Shown: piece by piece, positions 1 through 11,600 of the stretch
Layout of the letters: each line of letters starts with the position of its first letter
How positions within the stretch are numbered: position 1 is the stretch's first letter
DNA from: Austropuccinia psidii
Lineage: Eukaryota > Basidiomycota > Pucciniomycetes > Pucciniales > Sphaerophragmiaceae
Assembly (NCBI GenBank): GCA_023105745.1
Contig: JALGQZ010000018.1
Coordinates: 18,485,773 to 18,549,772 of the forward strand
Direction of reading: 5' to 3'
Length of the DNA stretch: 64,000 nucleotides
Position numbers and translations under genes: made by a program
Notes under the pieces: model-generated
Told to the model about the DNA's origin: nothing
The model's database searches: none
The model's input: only the letters and a program-made list of their open reading frames with translations

Positions 1-400
1 TCAACAGACTTACAGGAAAATAAAGCTTTTTCAAGTTTTTTTGACATAATTCTATTCTATATTGGCAGGTAGCTATCAGATATTAAGTAAACTGGCCCTT
101 TATTCTTGAAAAAATGCAAATAATTCCCAATTTTTATTAGTTTGATCAGCATGCTATTGAACTTAAAAGCTGCAACTAGTCTTTGCAAAATCATTTTAAA
201 GAATGAATAATATTCAATTTGATGGTTGAAAGAGCAATTAGAAACAAAAAACCCACAAAAAATATCTCAAAACCATCCTTTAGCAAAGAGTTTGAATAAA
301 ATGACAGAATTACCTCAAGAGGAGAAGGATATTTTGTTTTCTCAATACCAATTTAGCTTCCAAGTATTTACATTGCTGTTGAGAAAATATTAATTCTGAA
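1..400. repeat. Diverged direct repeat, first copy
   Basis: This AT-rich stretch resembles 1321-1720. Shared landmarks in the same order are a cttacaggraaat start, a tttgatcagcatg block, a ggttgaaagag-like block, aaacccacaaa and ttgaataaaatgana. The two copies have many substitutions and small indels, so the duplication is old. No coding frame is credible. It is probably part of a larger tandem family that continues to about 5.3 kb. Confidence 0.6.
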
Positions 401-1320
401 ATAATCATCTTGATCTAATATGTTAGTAGAATATGTGCAAAACACATATCATTTGAATTTTTATTTCAAGAAAATTTTATCAAGAAATTAAATGAATCTT
501 CAAAATGCAGGTTTTTTCAACATTTTAGGAAAGGCAGTCTTCATGTGTAAATATGGTCAATAATATTTTTTATCAATCATTCAGTTATATAGAAGAATTT
601 TATCAAGAAAGATTTCTAAATTATCTTTTTTATTGTGTTCAATGTATTCTATAGCTTTTTGAATTTCAAATTCAATACTATTAATCTTCAATCAAATTGT
701 AATGATTAGGATATATAGAGATCCTTCCATTCAAGGAAAAATCTAAAATTTCATATGAACTTCACAGTTTGATAACTTCTATCATTTTGAAATAGCTTTT
801 AGAATTTATAAATACTACATAATTAAAAACTCAGATTATCAAGAGTCATTCAGAAAAAGGCTTTTTGATTTCTCTAGATTTAAGGTTCCCTAAGCTTATG
901 AAGGTCACCTTTTTATTCTATTATCTATCAATGACTTCAGAAAAATATACAAATTCAATAGCCAATGAAAAAAAGAAAAAATAAATATTGATTAATAACT
1001 GAGACAACTCATTCAGCATTCTTTAAGCTAATAAAACCCCTGAATAATATTAAGTATAAATTACTCATATAAATAGGTTCTTTTCACAAGTCTCTCTATA
1101 AAGCTCCTGTGAGTTTGTTGAGTTGATAATTATGTTAAGCAGCTCATAGAGCCTAAAATAATGATAAATTTACAATAATCAGCTTTTTATAAGCTGAAGC
1201 TAAACAAATCATATATGCAGCTCTTTCAAGGGCATTTAGAAGATAATATTAGAATATCTCTTGTTTTTCTGAGCCTCTCAAAATTAAAGCAATATTATTG
1301 ATCTGACTCTTGACAATATT

Positions 1321-1720
1321 TGAACAGGCTTACAGGGAAATCAAGCTTTTGTTATCTTTTTCTACATAATCCTATGCTATACTAGCCAATAGATTTCAGA
1401 AAAAAAGTTTAATTACCCTTCATTCAAAAAGAATTTAAATAATCCTCATTTTTGATCAATTTGATCAGCATGATATTAAATGCACCAACTCTTATTTGTC
1501 TTGAAAACCTCTTTTTATAACAACTTGAATACTCTTCAATTTAATTGTTGAAAGAAAAAAAGCAACATGAAACCCACAAAGAATATCTTGAAAAATGTCT
1601 TTTAGAAAATATTTCAAATAAAATGATAGAAGATCCTGAAAAGACAAAGGTTGAAAGGTTTTATAAAATGTGTTCTAAGTTTGTTGTTATTCTTATTATA
1701 ACCATTTTTTTATATATACT
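1321..1720. repeat. Diverged direct repeat, second copy
   Basis: This is the partner of 1-400, offset by about 1.32 kb. A short open frame runs through it from 1545, but it opens on a TTG and has no recognisable domain, so I do not call it a gene. Confidence 0.6.
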
Positions 1721-1996
1721 TAATAAAGGCAATAGGAAGAAATTCCTTTATTCTAGTCTAAATATTGTTTTTTTTGTATGTATTTTTTAATTTTTTGAGT
1801 TCTTTTACCAATTTTTGCTGGTGAAGTGTTATTTTGATTTTTTATGGTTTTTTTCCATTTTCCTAGGTTCCTTTTTTATATTTGTCATTTCCTTTAATTT
1901 CAAACTTGTGTTTTTTTTTCAATTGAAATTACAGTAGCAGGATCTTTAAGGCCCATTACTGTATTATTATAAAAAATTTGCTAGTTTGCTACAGTA

Positions 1997-2023
1997 CAGT
2001 GCCCAAAGCATATATTCGGACAC
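1997..2023 (+). repeat. Left terminal inverted repeat of the Tc1-like element
   Basis: The 27 bp begin cagtgcccaaagcatata and end ggacac. They pair with 3207-3234 apart from a one-base indel and one mismatch after the CCC. Beyond this the two ends share a gcatggacc block (2051-2059 and the complement of 3178-3187), so the original inverted repeat was longer and is now interrupted by homopolymer changes. Confidence 0.9.
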
Positions 2024-2326
2024 TTTTTTTCCAAAAAAAAAAAAAAAGTCGCATGGACCTTTTTTTTGGAGATTGCACCTGCACGTGCGTAAAACAATTT
2101 AGCGGTTTTACGACCACTTCTGTTGCACCCAAAAATATATTGTTGAAATATTTACACTTATCATATCATAAAATATAACACTGTTCTATTTTACAATGTA
2201 GCTTTTTTGTACATAGAGATCAAATGCGAAAAAGAAATGTTACAAATGCAATAAAAAATAATAATTCATAAATATTAAAAAAAAAGCTAAGTGGCGATTT
2301 GCCAGCAAGAGGCTGTGGTAGATGGC

Positions 2327-2932
2327 CTACCATCTTGTGGGTCCCCCATTGGCACTGATAACTGCCTGCATGCGATCATGCATCCCAAGGAGGAGCTTAT
2401 CGAAGAAAGGTGGTGAAAGCTCGTTCCATGCAGTTTGAATGGCGGCTCGTAATTCATCCATTGTGTGAGGCTGGTGGTGCTTGCTCACTCGCGTCTTGAT
2501 CGTTTTCCAAACATTCTTGATGGGATTCAGATCGGGTGAGTGGGCCGGCCAGGGCAGCTTATTGATTTGATTTCTTGCTTGCCATTCATTTGATATTCTT
2601 GCGGTGTGAATCGGCGCTCCGTCTTCCATCATGGCAATGCGCTCACGTGTACGAATATATGGTGTGTCCACCATATAGTCGTAAAACGGGCGGAGGTGGG
2701 GCTTGTAAACCTGTTGAATGAACGATTCGGCCGTTTGATTGCCGTCTAAAAATACCAATGGCCCTTTGGTCCTGCCAATGAAAGCCCCCCAAACCATTAT
2801 CGATCGTCGGATCGTATCATAAACCGTCGACTTTGGTATTGCCACTTGCATTGAGATTTGTCATATTGACAAGCCGGCATTCCACATGCCAACTATCTGG
2901 CTTCGCTGCTCCAACCCAAGGTATTCGGGCAT
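2327..2932 (-). pseudogene. Tc1/mariner transposase, internally deleted and inactivated
   Basis: The family cuts and pastes the element using a DDE catalytic triad. From the ATG at 2932 the frame shows the first helix-turn-helix (EQRSQIVGMWNAGLSI, then after a stop QISMQVAIPKSTVYDTIRR), interrupted by an in-frame TGA at 2861-2863. The family usually has an Arg there, so CGA to TGA is likely. The HTH then runs directly into MVWGAFIGRTKGPLVFLDG. The second DNA-binding part and the region with the first catalytic Asp are missing, so the gene has an internal deletion near 2800. The second Asp is present (MEDGAPIHTA). The third catalytic position in SPDLNPIKNVW is Lys where DD34E enzymes have Glu, 34 residues after the Asp. 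Three independent lesions make this copy inactive. Confidence 0.93.
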
Positions 2933-3206
2933 GACTATGGATGAAAGGTGAGTTCCTACAAACAAAAAACGAAAAATCAATTCCCAAAAAAAAATAAAGA
3001 ACATACCAACAACCCCCAATATAAGAAATCGATTATTCACTCCCAAGGGGAGGAGCTGAAGATAAGAGAAAACGTGAGAAAGAAAAAAAAAATTCTTAAA
3101 ACAACTCGTTACGTGTGACAAAAACATTTAAAAACAAAAATAAAAACTTCAAAAAAATATGTTACGTGATCGCGCACGGTCCATGCGCTTTGTATCCGTG
3201 CAGACA

Positions 3207-3234
3207 GTGTCCGAATATATGCTTCAGGGCACTG
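3207..3234 (-). repeat. Right terminal inverted repeat of the Tc1-like element
   Basis: The 28 bp begin gtgtccgaatatatgcttc and end gggcactg, followed by the TA duplication. They are the reverse complement of 1997-2023 with one indel and one mismatch. Confidence 0.9.
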
Positions 3235-4326
3235 TACAAGCCCTTTAATGGGTCATACTGTAAAATTGTCATTGATCATTGACAATTTTACAGGCCGCAT
3301 ACTATAATTTTTTTGAATTTCCTTTGTTTCTCTCAGTTTCAGAGGCTGTAATGCATAAAGCGTTCCACTTGTCTTTTGAAGTAAGAAATAATAGTCTCCA
3401 AAAAAAGCAATAGTAAGGCATTTTCTCTTTAAAAAAGAGAATTTTTGTACTTAATAATAAAAATTGAGGAAACTTATTGAGGTTAGAAAAGCATCAGAAA
3501 ATGGAAAAAAATCAAAATGAAACTTTAATTCTAGAAATTGAACTCAAAATATAAAGCATATATATATTCTATATATCCTTTTAGAAATTTTTCTATTCAA
3601 AGAAGTCTCAACTCCATCATCTTTTACTTTTGAGGTTCCAGGAATTCAGCCCTATGTGAAACAAGAAAATTCAAAAATCCAGTTTCTTTAAAAGGGACCC
3701 CAATTGAAAACAGTTTATTTTACTATTTTGAGACTATTTTTCAAAGAAGAAATAGGAATTGATATTGCTATAAAGGAGTAATAAGTCATAAAGCTATTAA
3801 GATAAAAGATTTATTTCTTTGTAAAGCGTGCTTTGAAACCTTTTGAACTTTAAAAAGATTGAATTACTTAGATTGAAAGTATCTTCTTATATTCAACTTT
3901 TGTGTCAAAAATGATATCCTCTTGAATATGAAAATATAAATGGAAACAGATTTCCTATTATATACTATATACTTAGTCCATCCCATTATAAAGGGAAGAA
4001 ATTTTTTGAAATTCTGTAATATTCTGGTGGCTTGGAATAACTTGGAATACTACCAAACATTTAAATCCTGGGTTCTACCAAACTCACAGGAGGGGTCCAT
4101 GCTCATTCTTGGAAGGTGTAGCCACTGTGAATAAAAGAAATAGGAAAAACTGTTTTTTCTGCTAGGCCAAATCAATTTTGATCATTTTTTTACTTTTTTG
4201 AGTATTTTTAAGATTTTTCTAGATTGGTGTATGAGTTTGGTGATTTTATCACTTTTTGTTTATTTACTTTGTTTCATTTTTCTGTATTTTCAATTTGCTT
4301 TGTTTTTTTTTAGTTTTCAATTATAA

Positions 4327-4362
4327 TTACAGTAGCAGGCTTTGAAAGGCCTGCTACTGTAA
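4327..4362. repeat. Hairpin with perfect 14-bp arms
   Basis: Arm ttacagtagcaggc (4327-4340) is exactly complementary to gcctgctactgtaa (4349-4362) with an 8-base loop. A degraded version lies in P1 near 1930-1952. Confidence 0.85.
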
Positions 4363-4391
4363 AATTATTTACAAGTGTTGACTTTGTTACA

Positions 4392-4484
4392 GTATGGGAC
4401 CTGTAATAGCTTCTGCTGCAAGATTGTTGACAATCATTGACAAATTTACAGTAGGAGCTATTACAACAGACCCTGTACTGTGAT
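4392..4484. repeat. Imperfect long hairpin next to the Tc1 target position
   Basis: The left arm runs acagtatgggacctgtaata then gct. The right arm, agctattaca then acagaccctgtactgt, is its complement with a few mismatches and an insertion. The spacer contains a smaller inverted pair (ttgacaatcattgacaa). In the P1 copy the Tc1-like element inserted at the TA of the equivalent acagta. Confidence 0.6.
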
Positions 4485-5454
4485 TTGAAGGTCTTCCAAT
4501 TTCAGGGGCTGCAATTCATAAATCCCAATAAATCTCTTGTAAACTAAGAAATACTACTCTCAAAAAAGCAAGAGTAAGGTATTTTCCCTTTAAAAAGAGA
4601 AATGTTTGTTTTTGTAATAAAATTGATGCACATTTTTGACCATAAAAACAAATCAGTAAATATAAAAAATCAAAGAACTTAAATTCCATAAATTTATATC
4701 AATAAAGAAGAAAAAGTAGACACATTTTTTATATTTTTTTAATAGTTTCAGTGAAAGGTGTTACAAACCCTTCTCATTTTGCTTCTGAGGTTCCTGAAGC
4801 TTAGCCATTTTTAAAATAAACATATTCATCAATCCAGTTTTATTAGAAAAGGATTCAGTTGATAGCATCTGATATATATATGTAAGGAATGTTTTGAGGT
4901 GGAAATAAGAATCAAAATTTTCATTCATAAATAAATAAAGATAAGATATTTAATCATTTTATAATCTGCCTTTTACTTCTTTTGGCTCTCATAAAAATGG
5001 AGTTATTTGAATTGGAAAAATATTTTTACATTCAATTTTTTATCATAGAGAGTATTCACTTGAAGATGAAAATATAAATGGAGCCAATTTTCATATAATA
5101 TACTATATATACTTGGTCCATCCCATTAAGAAAGGAAGAAAATCCTTGAGCTTTTGTAATATTCCAGTGGCTTGGAATAGCTTGGAATACTAACAAACAT
5201 TTAAATCTTGGGTTCAACCTAGTTCACAGGAAAGGTCCAGGCTGTGTCTATTAGAGGTCTAACCTAATTTCCAAATGCAACACCTTCTGTCAGGTGCAGC
5301 CATTTTGTTCATGGTACTTTTTTCTTTCCTGCAATATGTCCTGTTATGAAAGTTTTCAAATCATTCATCCTCATATTTTTTCACATTCCAAATAATTTTT
5401 CTGGAAGTTTGAAAAGAGCAGCCAAAATGTATTGAAAAATCAGTGAAGGGTACT

Positions 5455-5680
5455 GGATTAATCATTATTCCTTTCAATTTTTCAAAATCTATTTTTACTT
5501 GATCATGAGTGACATAAGAGCAATGATCATCAGCATTCTCCGGTGATAAACTCAGCTTCCCTGTTTCAGGATGAATATAGCTAAAAATTCCATAAGTGTC
5601 CTATTGATTTTGATCATCATTGATATGTTTTGAATTTTCAAACCCATTGTAAGTTTTTGGGAAATTGGTACATAGTCCTC
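5455..5680 (-). pseudogene. Fragment of an unrecognised protein family (HPETG family), copy 1
   Basis: Reading the minus strand, a short frame contains GIFSYIHPETGKLSL followed about 20 residues later by DFEKLKGIN. The same pair of motifs with similar spacing occurs at 26147-26881. It has stops on both sides and no start, so this is a relic. I do not recognise the family. The match between two diverged places in the window is the evidence that it was once coding. Confidence 0.45.
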
Positions 5681-5699
5681 TATCTTCATTAGCAATTTC

Positions 5700-8600
5700 T
5701 TCATTCTACCCTGCTTGAGAGTAGCTCAGAAGCTGAAAATCTTTCAATAATTTATTTTTTTTTCTGCTGCAACTTTGGAAAGGTCAGAAATCTTGAAGAA
5801 ACAAATTCATTTTTCAGGTAAGTCACCCCAAAGTTCATAATTTATTCTAATCCTCTTTTGACTTAAATTCCTTTTTCAAGCATAAAAACCTATAAATTTT
5901 CAACAGGTGCTAATCAATTCACTATATGTAGATATTGATAAAAAGTTGAGATTACTACCACTTTGTCCAGAATAAAAACTTCATTATCCCACTCAATTGG
6001 TGAGCATTTCATTTTTGAATGCCTCACACTAAATGTATAGTAGTGATGATGCAATATGATTCATCCACCTGGGGACCTTGTGGGTTTGTGTGGGTAAGTA
6101 AGAATTCAAGTGTTTATCATTTCCCCCTAAGTCATTATCATCTTGATCTGTCTGTGCAACTGTTTCTTTGTCTTTATTTGACAAAAAAGAAATTTACTTA
6201 ACAATTAGAGAAGGGTTCTGATGAGGAACAAAGATTTCCTGAAACAACGTACAGTTTATATACAAAACTGTCAAATTTGTACAAGCAAATGAAAACATAT
6301 TGAGAGGTGAAATTAGCAACCTTGACATAAGCTTGTTGATTTTAATCCTCAAGGGCTACACTGTCCTACAGACTTAGGGGAGGGCATGGCAAAGGAGACT
6401 ACAATTGTAACCTAGGTAATGATGATTACTAACAATGAGAACAACAAAACTTCATATGTGATATGACAATGTTAAAAGCCCACTTGACAGTGGCACTGAC
6501 AGTTGAGGTCACATCTGTATTTTCAGGATGACAATACAGTATGCACATTTTTTTTCAAACTGGTAAAATGTTCTGTTTGTCTTTGATATCATCAATATTT
6601 AGTGTGTGAGAGTCTCTTTACATTTGCTTCAACAATTTCTATTAAGGAGGCCAACTGATGTATTAAATTTTGATTTTCCAAATATCTACTGTATTATATC
6701 AATTTTTCACAATGTGTTGCTCATTTTTTGCCAAGAATATGTAGCAAAAAGGACAATATAACCTTTTCATTTGACAGTATGACAATGTTTAGCTGGGATG
6801 CCAATAATAGTTAATCAATGATAAGAGTGTTTGTAAAACTGAGGTCAATGGAATATATATAAGTCATGGAAAACCTTTTATCAAATAGTAAGAAATATTT
6901 TGTATTAATTTCAAGCTTTCATTTTGCCTATTTATTTTTGATCCAGTTGCTGACATCATCAACCTCTTTTAAATTCTGCAATCCCAGTCAATATTGTTCT
7001 AGGTGCATATATTAAAATGGCAGTGTTGATTGGAAATGATATGATTTCATTTCTTTCATGAAAAATTGATTGGTCCATTGCTATCAATTTTATCTTAATT
7101 TATAAAATTGCTTACTCGTGGTGTGTGTTGTATTTTTCATCCTTCAATTACCCAATAAGCCATCAAGGCACAATCTTTCTTTGAAGATCATTGGAACATT
7201 TGTTTACAAATGTAGTAAAAAATCACTTGAAATTTCATTAATCCATCTTCCTAAATATCAAAGATTAACTTTTCTTATTTTGATTTAGTCTCTATTTCAA
7301 TCTTCTTTGATTAATAGAATGACAGTTTGTGGTACTCCAAATTATATTCCACCTAGAATTTTACTTGATCAAGAAAATCACCATTCTTTCAAGGTTGGTG
7401 TCATTCTGTCAATCTTGATAAATTGTCTTCCAAAAACTAAAATCATCTGATGATTGCCTTGCAATATTGGCTGTCTATAGACTTTGTTTTAAAAAACTAA
7501 TCTCTTTTATTTCTAGTTGAACATTATTGTTTGGCAAAGTGCCCTTTCAAACAAAAGATGTTAATCAGGGCCAATTCCTACACCTTCCCATCTCCATCCC
7601 TTATGATCTTAATGAGTGCCCTGGATGTCTTTGCCAGATATTTCAAGACTCAGCAAACTCCAATATGATTGGATTTGTAATCATTGCCTTGAAAAGGTTG
7701 GAATCAATTTGGTATTTCAGGAAGAAGCTATTGCCCTGGGTAATATACACATGAACAGCCTACCCTAGACTCTGTCAAGGATATTGAAGATGAAGTATCT
7801 TTGTAACATGGAGGTTGTGTTGGAATAACCAAAGATATGCAGGGCTGAACCTGGGGGGAAACCCCCTGGAAATGATTTTCTATGGTTAATAGTTTTTTCT
7901 TTTTCCATCCCTCAATTGTGCTGTGCTCTTGCTTATTTTTCAATTCAGCCCCTCTTACTACAAAATCTTGAGAGAAGCAATCTCTTCAATTGAGGATAAA
8001 TGGTCTCTCATCTTGTGCAACAAGGAAAAAGAGCTCTGTCAACCAATAGCTTATTGATATTAAGAATTCAGAACCTTTTCACTTCATTTGAAATAAGCAA
8101 TAGGAGGATCACTGACTGAAAACCTATTGTATTCACTCTCTGTCATGCAGAAGGAGTATGAAGGTAACTGTTGAGCACTGTGTTGTCGATTTCTATGTTA
8201 TCAGTTGGAGTAACATAGTTAGTGAGAGTGGTAAAGAATCTATTTGTAAAAAAACTTATTGTAAAAATCAATCAGGTGGTTGTGGTGAGGTTGTCCAACA
8301 ATAACATACTTTCTTTTGTCTCATGTTGCAAGTTTCAAATGAACTCAATTGATTAAGTTGTTTTTGTAGTCTTTATTGATCATATTAGGCTGAGCTACAA
8401 GGGATTGCTATGATTCAATTACATGTGTGTGCATCTGTACTCAATAATAGAACTACCTCTGATTTGCTTTAGCTACTGTTACTACTGGTTCTGTTGTGGA
8501 TTTTTTCAAAAAACATCAGACTGAATCATTTTCAAGTTGGTCCTTCTTAGCTGCATTTCTCCCTCCAAACCCTACATATAGTAAACTGTTTTTGTTAGCA

Positions 8601-11600
8601 TAAGTTTGATCCTCTCAGAAGCCCCACTAGAGATTCCACAGTAGTAAAAAAAGGGGGAGGTGGATGAAATGCATAGGAAAAGTCATGGAAAAGGGCATAC
8701 ATTGGAAGAAACAGTCCAAAAAGCCATCAATACTGTTGATTCATCACTCACTGGTTTTGTGTTGAAAATCTCACTCACTGAAAAAAACAGCAGGAACTGC
8801 TGGCAGGTAGGTTAGTTTGAATGCAGATATAACTTTCCTCAAACCTGTCCATCAACTTTAGCATGTTTCTTCATGTATTACAGGTCACATCTGTTGTCAG
8901 TTAAAATTTGGATTGACTAAATTAGAATTTGCTAGAATTTTCAATATGAAAAAAGTTTGCAACATTACTGATGGGAAAACTGTAGTATTGAATTATCTTG
9001 CATGTACTGAATTAAATCATTTCTTATATATCCCTGTTGAGAAAAAAGCTAATTTGAGTAAGAAATTCAATTTCTTTCAAGTTAGTCAAAACATATATCA
9101 GGATAAAATGTAATTTTACTTTTTCCACAAGATTCAAACAAAGTTCAAGATTTAGAATAAATAAGTACCAAAATCTTTTTGAAAACAAATTCCAAAGTAA
9201 TATATTTATAGCAGATTTTGTGAAATGATATTTTTTTCTTGCATTGCATTCTGTCAATCATTGAGAACCCATTGATTCCTACATAAAAGCTTCTGATAAG
9301 AAGTTTTCTCATTAATCTTATTATGTAGATAAATTTTTTGAATCATTTTATAATTCACAATGTTTTTGTCTTGACTGGAATTACAATTGACATTTTAGAT
9401 TTGATTCTATGTCTAGTGTAGCTATGAGAATATTTCCTATATGTCTCATCTGTATTTAAAGTTTTTCATTTACTGAATGCAATTATGAAAACTATTTTAT
9501 GAAATTAAATGTACTAGTGCTTCATTTTTGTTTTAAGTTTTCATTATTTTCCAAAAGTAAATATGCAAGAAAGTAATATCTTTGTCTTGATTAAACTAAT
9601 TTTTTACTATTATTGTTCCTGAGTTGGTCATTTTGAATGATAACTGGGAATTTTTATTTTGATCAAAGTGACAAAAATTTGAAATATATCTACTAAAAAA
9701 GCATTGAAAAAATTTCACATGAACTCTAATATTCCAAAATGTGTTGAAACAGTTGGCTCAAATATTTCTTCATGAGATAGCAGAGACACTTGGAGAAAAC
9801 ATATTTGAATAGGTCCTGAAAAGTATGCTCCTATCAGAAAGGGGTTGGTTTCATGAAGAAGGAAGTTAGTTCCTGATGCTTTCACACCAATTGAAATAAA
9901 TCCTTCTTATTTTTGTTGTTTTATGATGAAAAAATATAAAAGTCAAATAGTACAAATTATAACATTCAAAGTTCTTTTCTTGTCTTGAAAAGCTCACATA
10001 AAGTGTTTTTTGTATTTCTGAATACAGGGATATTTATTTGGAAATATTTAATAATGGCTTTTATTTCCAAAATGTATTGAAAGCTCCATAAATTATTGCA
10101 TTTGATTAACAATAGTGCAAAGTCTAAGCTTTGTATAATCACATTTTTTGGAAGAATAGGAAATGAAAGCATAATAGATGGTATAGTTTTTCAATATCTC
10201 AAGTTACATCTTGGATAAAGGAAATGTTCAGATACAACTTTATTCTAATCTCATTCTCAGAGGGCCCTGACTTGACCCTGGGGACAATTTGAGGCACAGT
10301 TGAACTTGGAATTTGCTTAAGATGAATTTATGCTATTGTGTATTTGATTTTATATAAAAGCATTATTTTATGAAAATGTTGATTTTTGTATGGAAATTTT
10401 TCAATTTATTCAATAAACATTGGAACCAAACATCCTGTTTTAAGAAAATTTTCTCATTTTTTGAAAACAATTCAAACAAAAAAATCATCCTCCATAAGCT
10501 GTATAAATTTCTGTATTCTCTTAGTCTTATGGAATTTTTTGGCCAAGTTGCTTTAAATTTGTATGCATAACTTCATATGAAATGAGGGATTCATTCTTAC
10601 CAAGAGACAAATGTGGATCCTCAATATCAGGAGATAGTAGGTAAAATGAAGATGTTTTTCTATGAATAAATCTTTTAATTAAGCACCTTTGTCCAAATTA
10701 CCAATTCAGTACCAAATGAATTAACATTTTGGCTCAAATCACACAAAGAATTCAGATTGATCTCTGGTCTGCTAGTCATTCCTGCCCAAATGTTGAGTGA
10801 AATTTTCAAAGTCAAAATTATCATTAAGCTACTTGGAATGCATGTGTTCATTTCTATAAAATGTTTTTTCCTTTTGCACATATGCTAATAGATTATCAAT
10901 TACCATATTTGGCCGAATCTGTTTCAAAAAAATTGAATTAATTTGCAGAACTTTGCAAGATAATGGAAAATTACCAATCCTCTAGATCCTAAAATCACAT
11001 TTTTCATCTTTGACATTGAGACTATTCTTTCCTTATTTGAGATAATTCAAGTTATTCTGAGCTTTCAGACACTTTTGTGGTTATTCCCCCATTGCTAAAA
11101 CTTTATATTTGTCAAAGAAGCAGGCATGGAATCAACTTAAAAACTGTAACAAATGAAATATAAGTGTTTTGTAGATGAAAAAAACCAACATCATGGTTAT
11201 TATGTTTGATTTATATTTTTTTTTGGCCTTGGTTGATCAAATATACACCAAAAAGGGAAAAATTAAATGACTAAAAGATCCAAAATTTCCATTATTTTAA
11301 AAACAATAATAATATTATTATTGTTACTATAGTTTCTTTTGATATATTTATGGTTAAAAGAAAGTTGCTATGCTGACATTTACAGAAGGCAAATGGACTA
11401 TATAAAGATATTGGAACCGTTAATTAATGGTGATTCTTTGGAGCTGGGTACCATATCAAACTCAATTTAATGTAAAAATAGACTTTCCAAAAAGGTATGG
11501 AATATTGTAGATTTGGCTTTCCATATACACAGATTGTACTTGTAGAATCTGCCAATAGTATTGTGTACTTTATGAAGAGTTTTTGGAATATGTACATAGA

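Larger units (their letters stand above)
1997..3234 (-). mobile_element. Tc1/mariner-like element, 1238 bp, non-autonomous
   Basis: The element starts cagtgccc and ends gggcactg, has near-perfect terminal inverted repeats, and is flanked on both sides by TA (1995-1996 and 3235-3236), the expected Tc1/mariner target duplication. A broken transposase lies inside on the minus strand. The interior is visibly richer in G and C than the surrounding repeats, consistent with a different or more recent origin. It sits inside repeat unit P1, and a paralogous unfilled site is seen near 4392. Confidence 0.92.
1790..4135. repeat. Tandem repeat unit P1, interrupted by a Tc1-like element
   Basis: Leaving out the insertion at 1997-3234, this stretch aligns along its length with 4190-5260. 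Matching blocks are the hairpin beginning attacagtagcagg (1931; 4328), an acag-ta block at the insertion point (1991; 4392), the agtctccaaaaaaagcaa-like block (3389; 4557), and the block ending in cttggaata-cttggaatact then aaacatttaaatc (about 4031; 5171). P2 shows what the uninterrupted site looks like, which confirms that the Tc1 element is a later arrival. Confidence 0.6.
4190..5260. repeat. Tandem repeat unit P2, the uninterrupted partner of P1
   Basis: This is the second copy of the P1 repeat. It holds two hairpin structures (4327-4362 and about 4392-4484) and the conserved block with the repeated cttggaata motif near 5171. No open frame of note. The unit shares no terminal repeats that I can define, so I cannot assign it to a transposon class. 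Confidence 0.55.

Noticed and set aside
4060..4110. tRNA-like B-box (gggttctacc) and a similar one near 5210
   Set aside because: No matching A-box, acceptor stem or anticodon arm could be folded. The sequence is part of the P1/P2 repeat.
7527..7754. Plus frame with PISIPYDLNECPGC
   Set aside because: It opens on a TTG, has no splice or repeat support and no recognisable motif.
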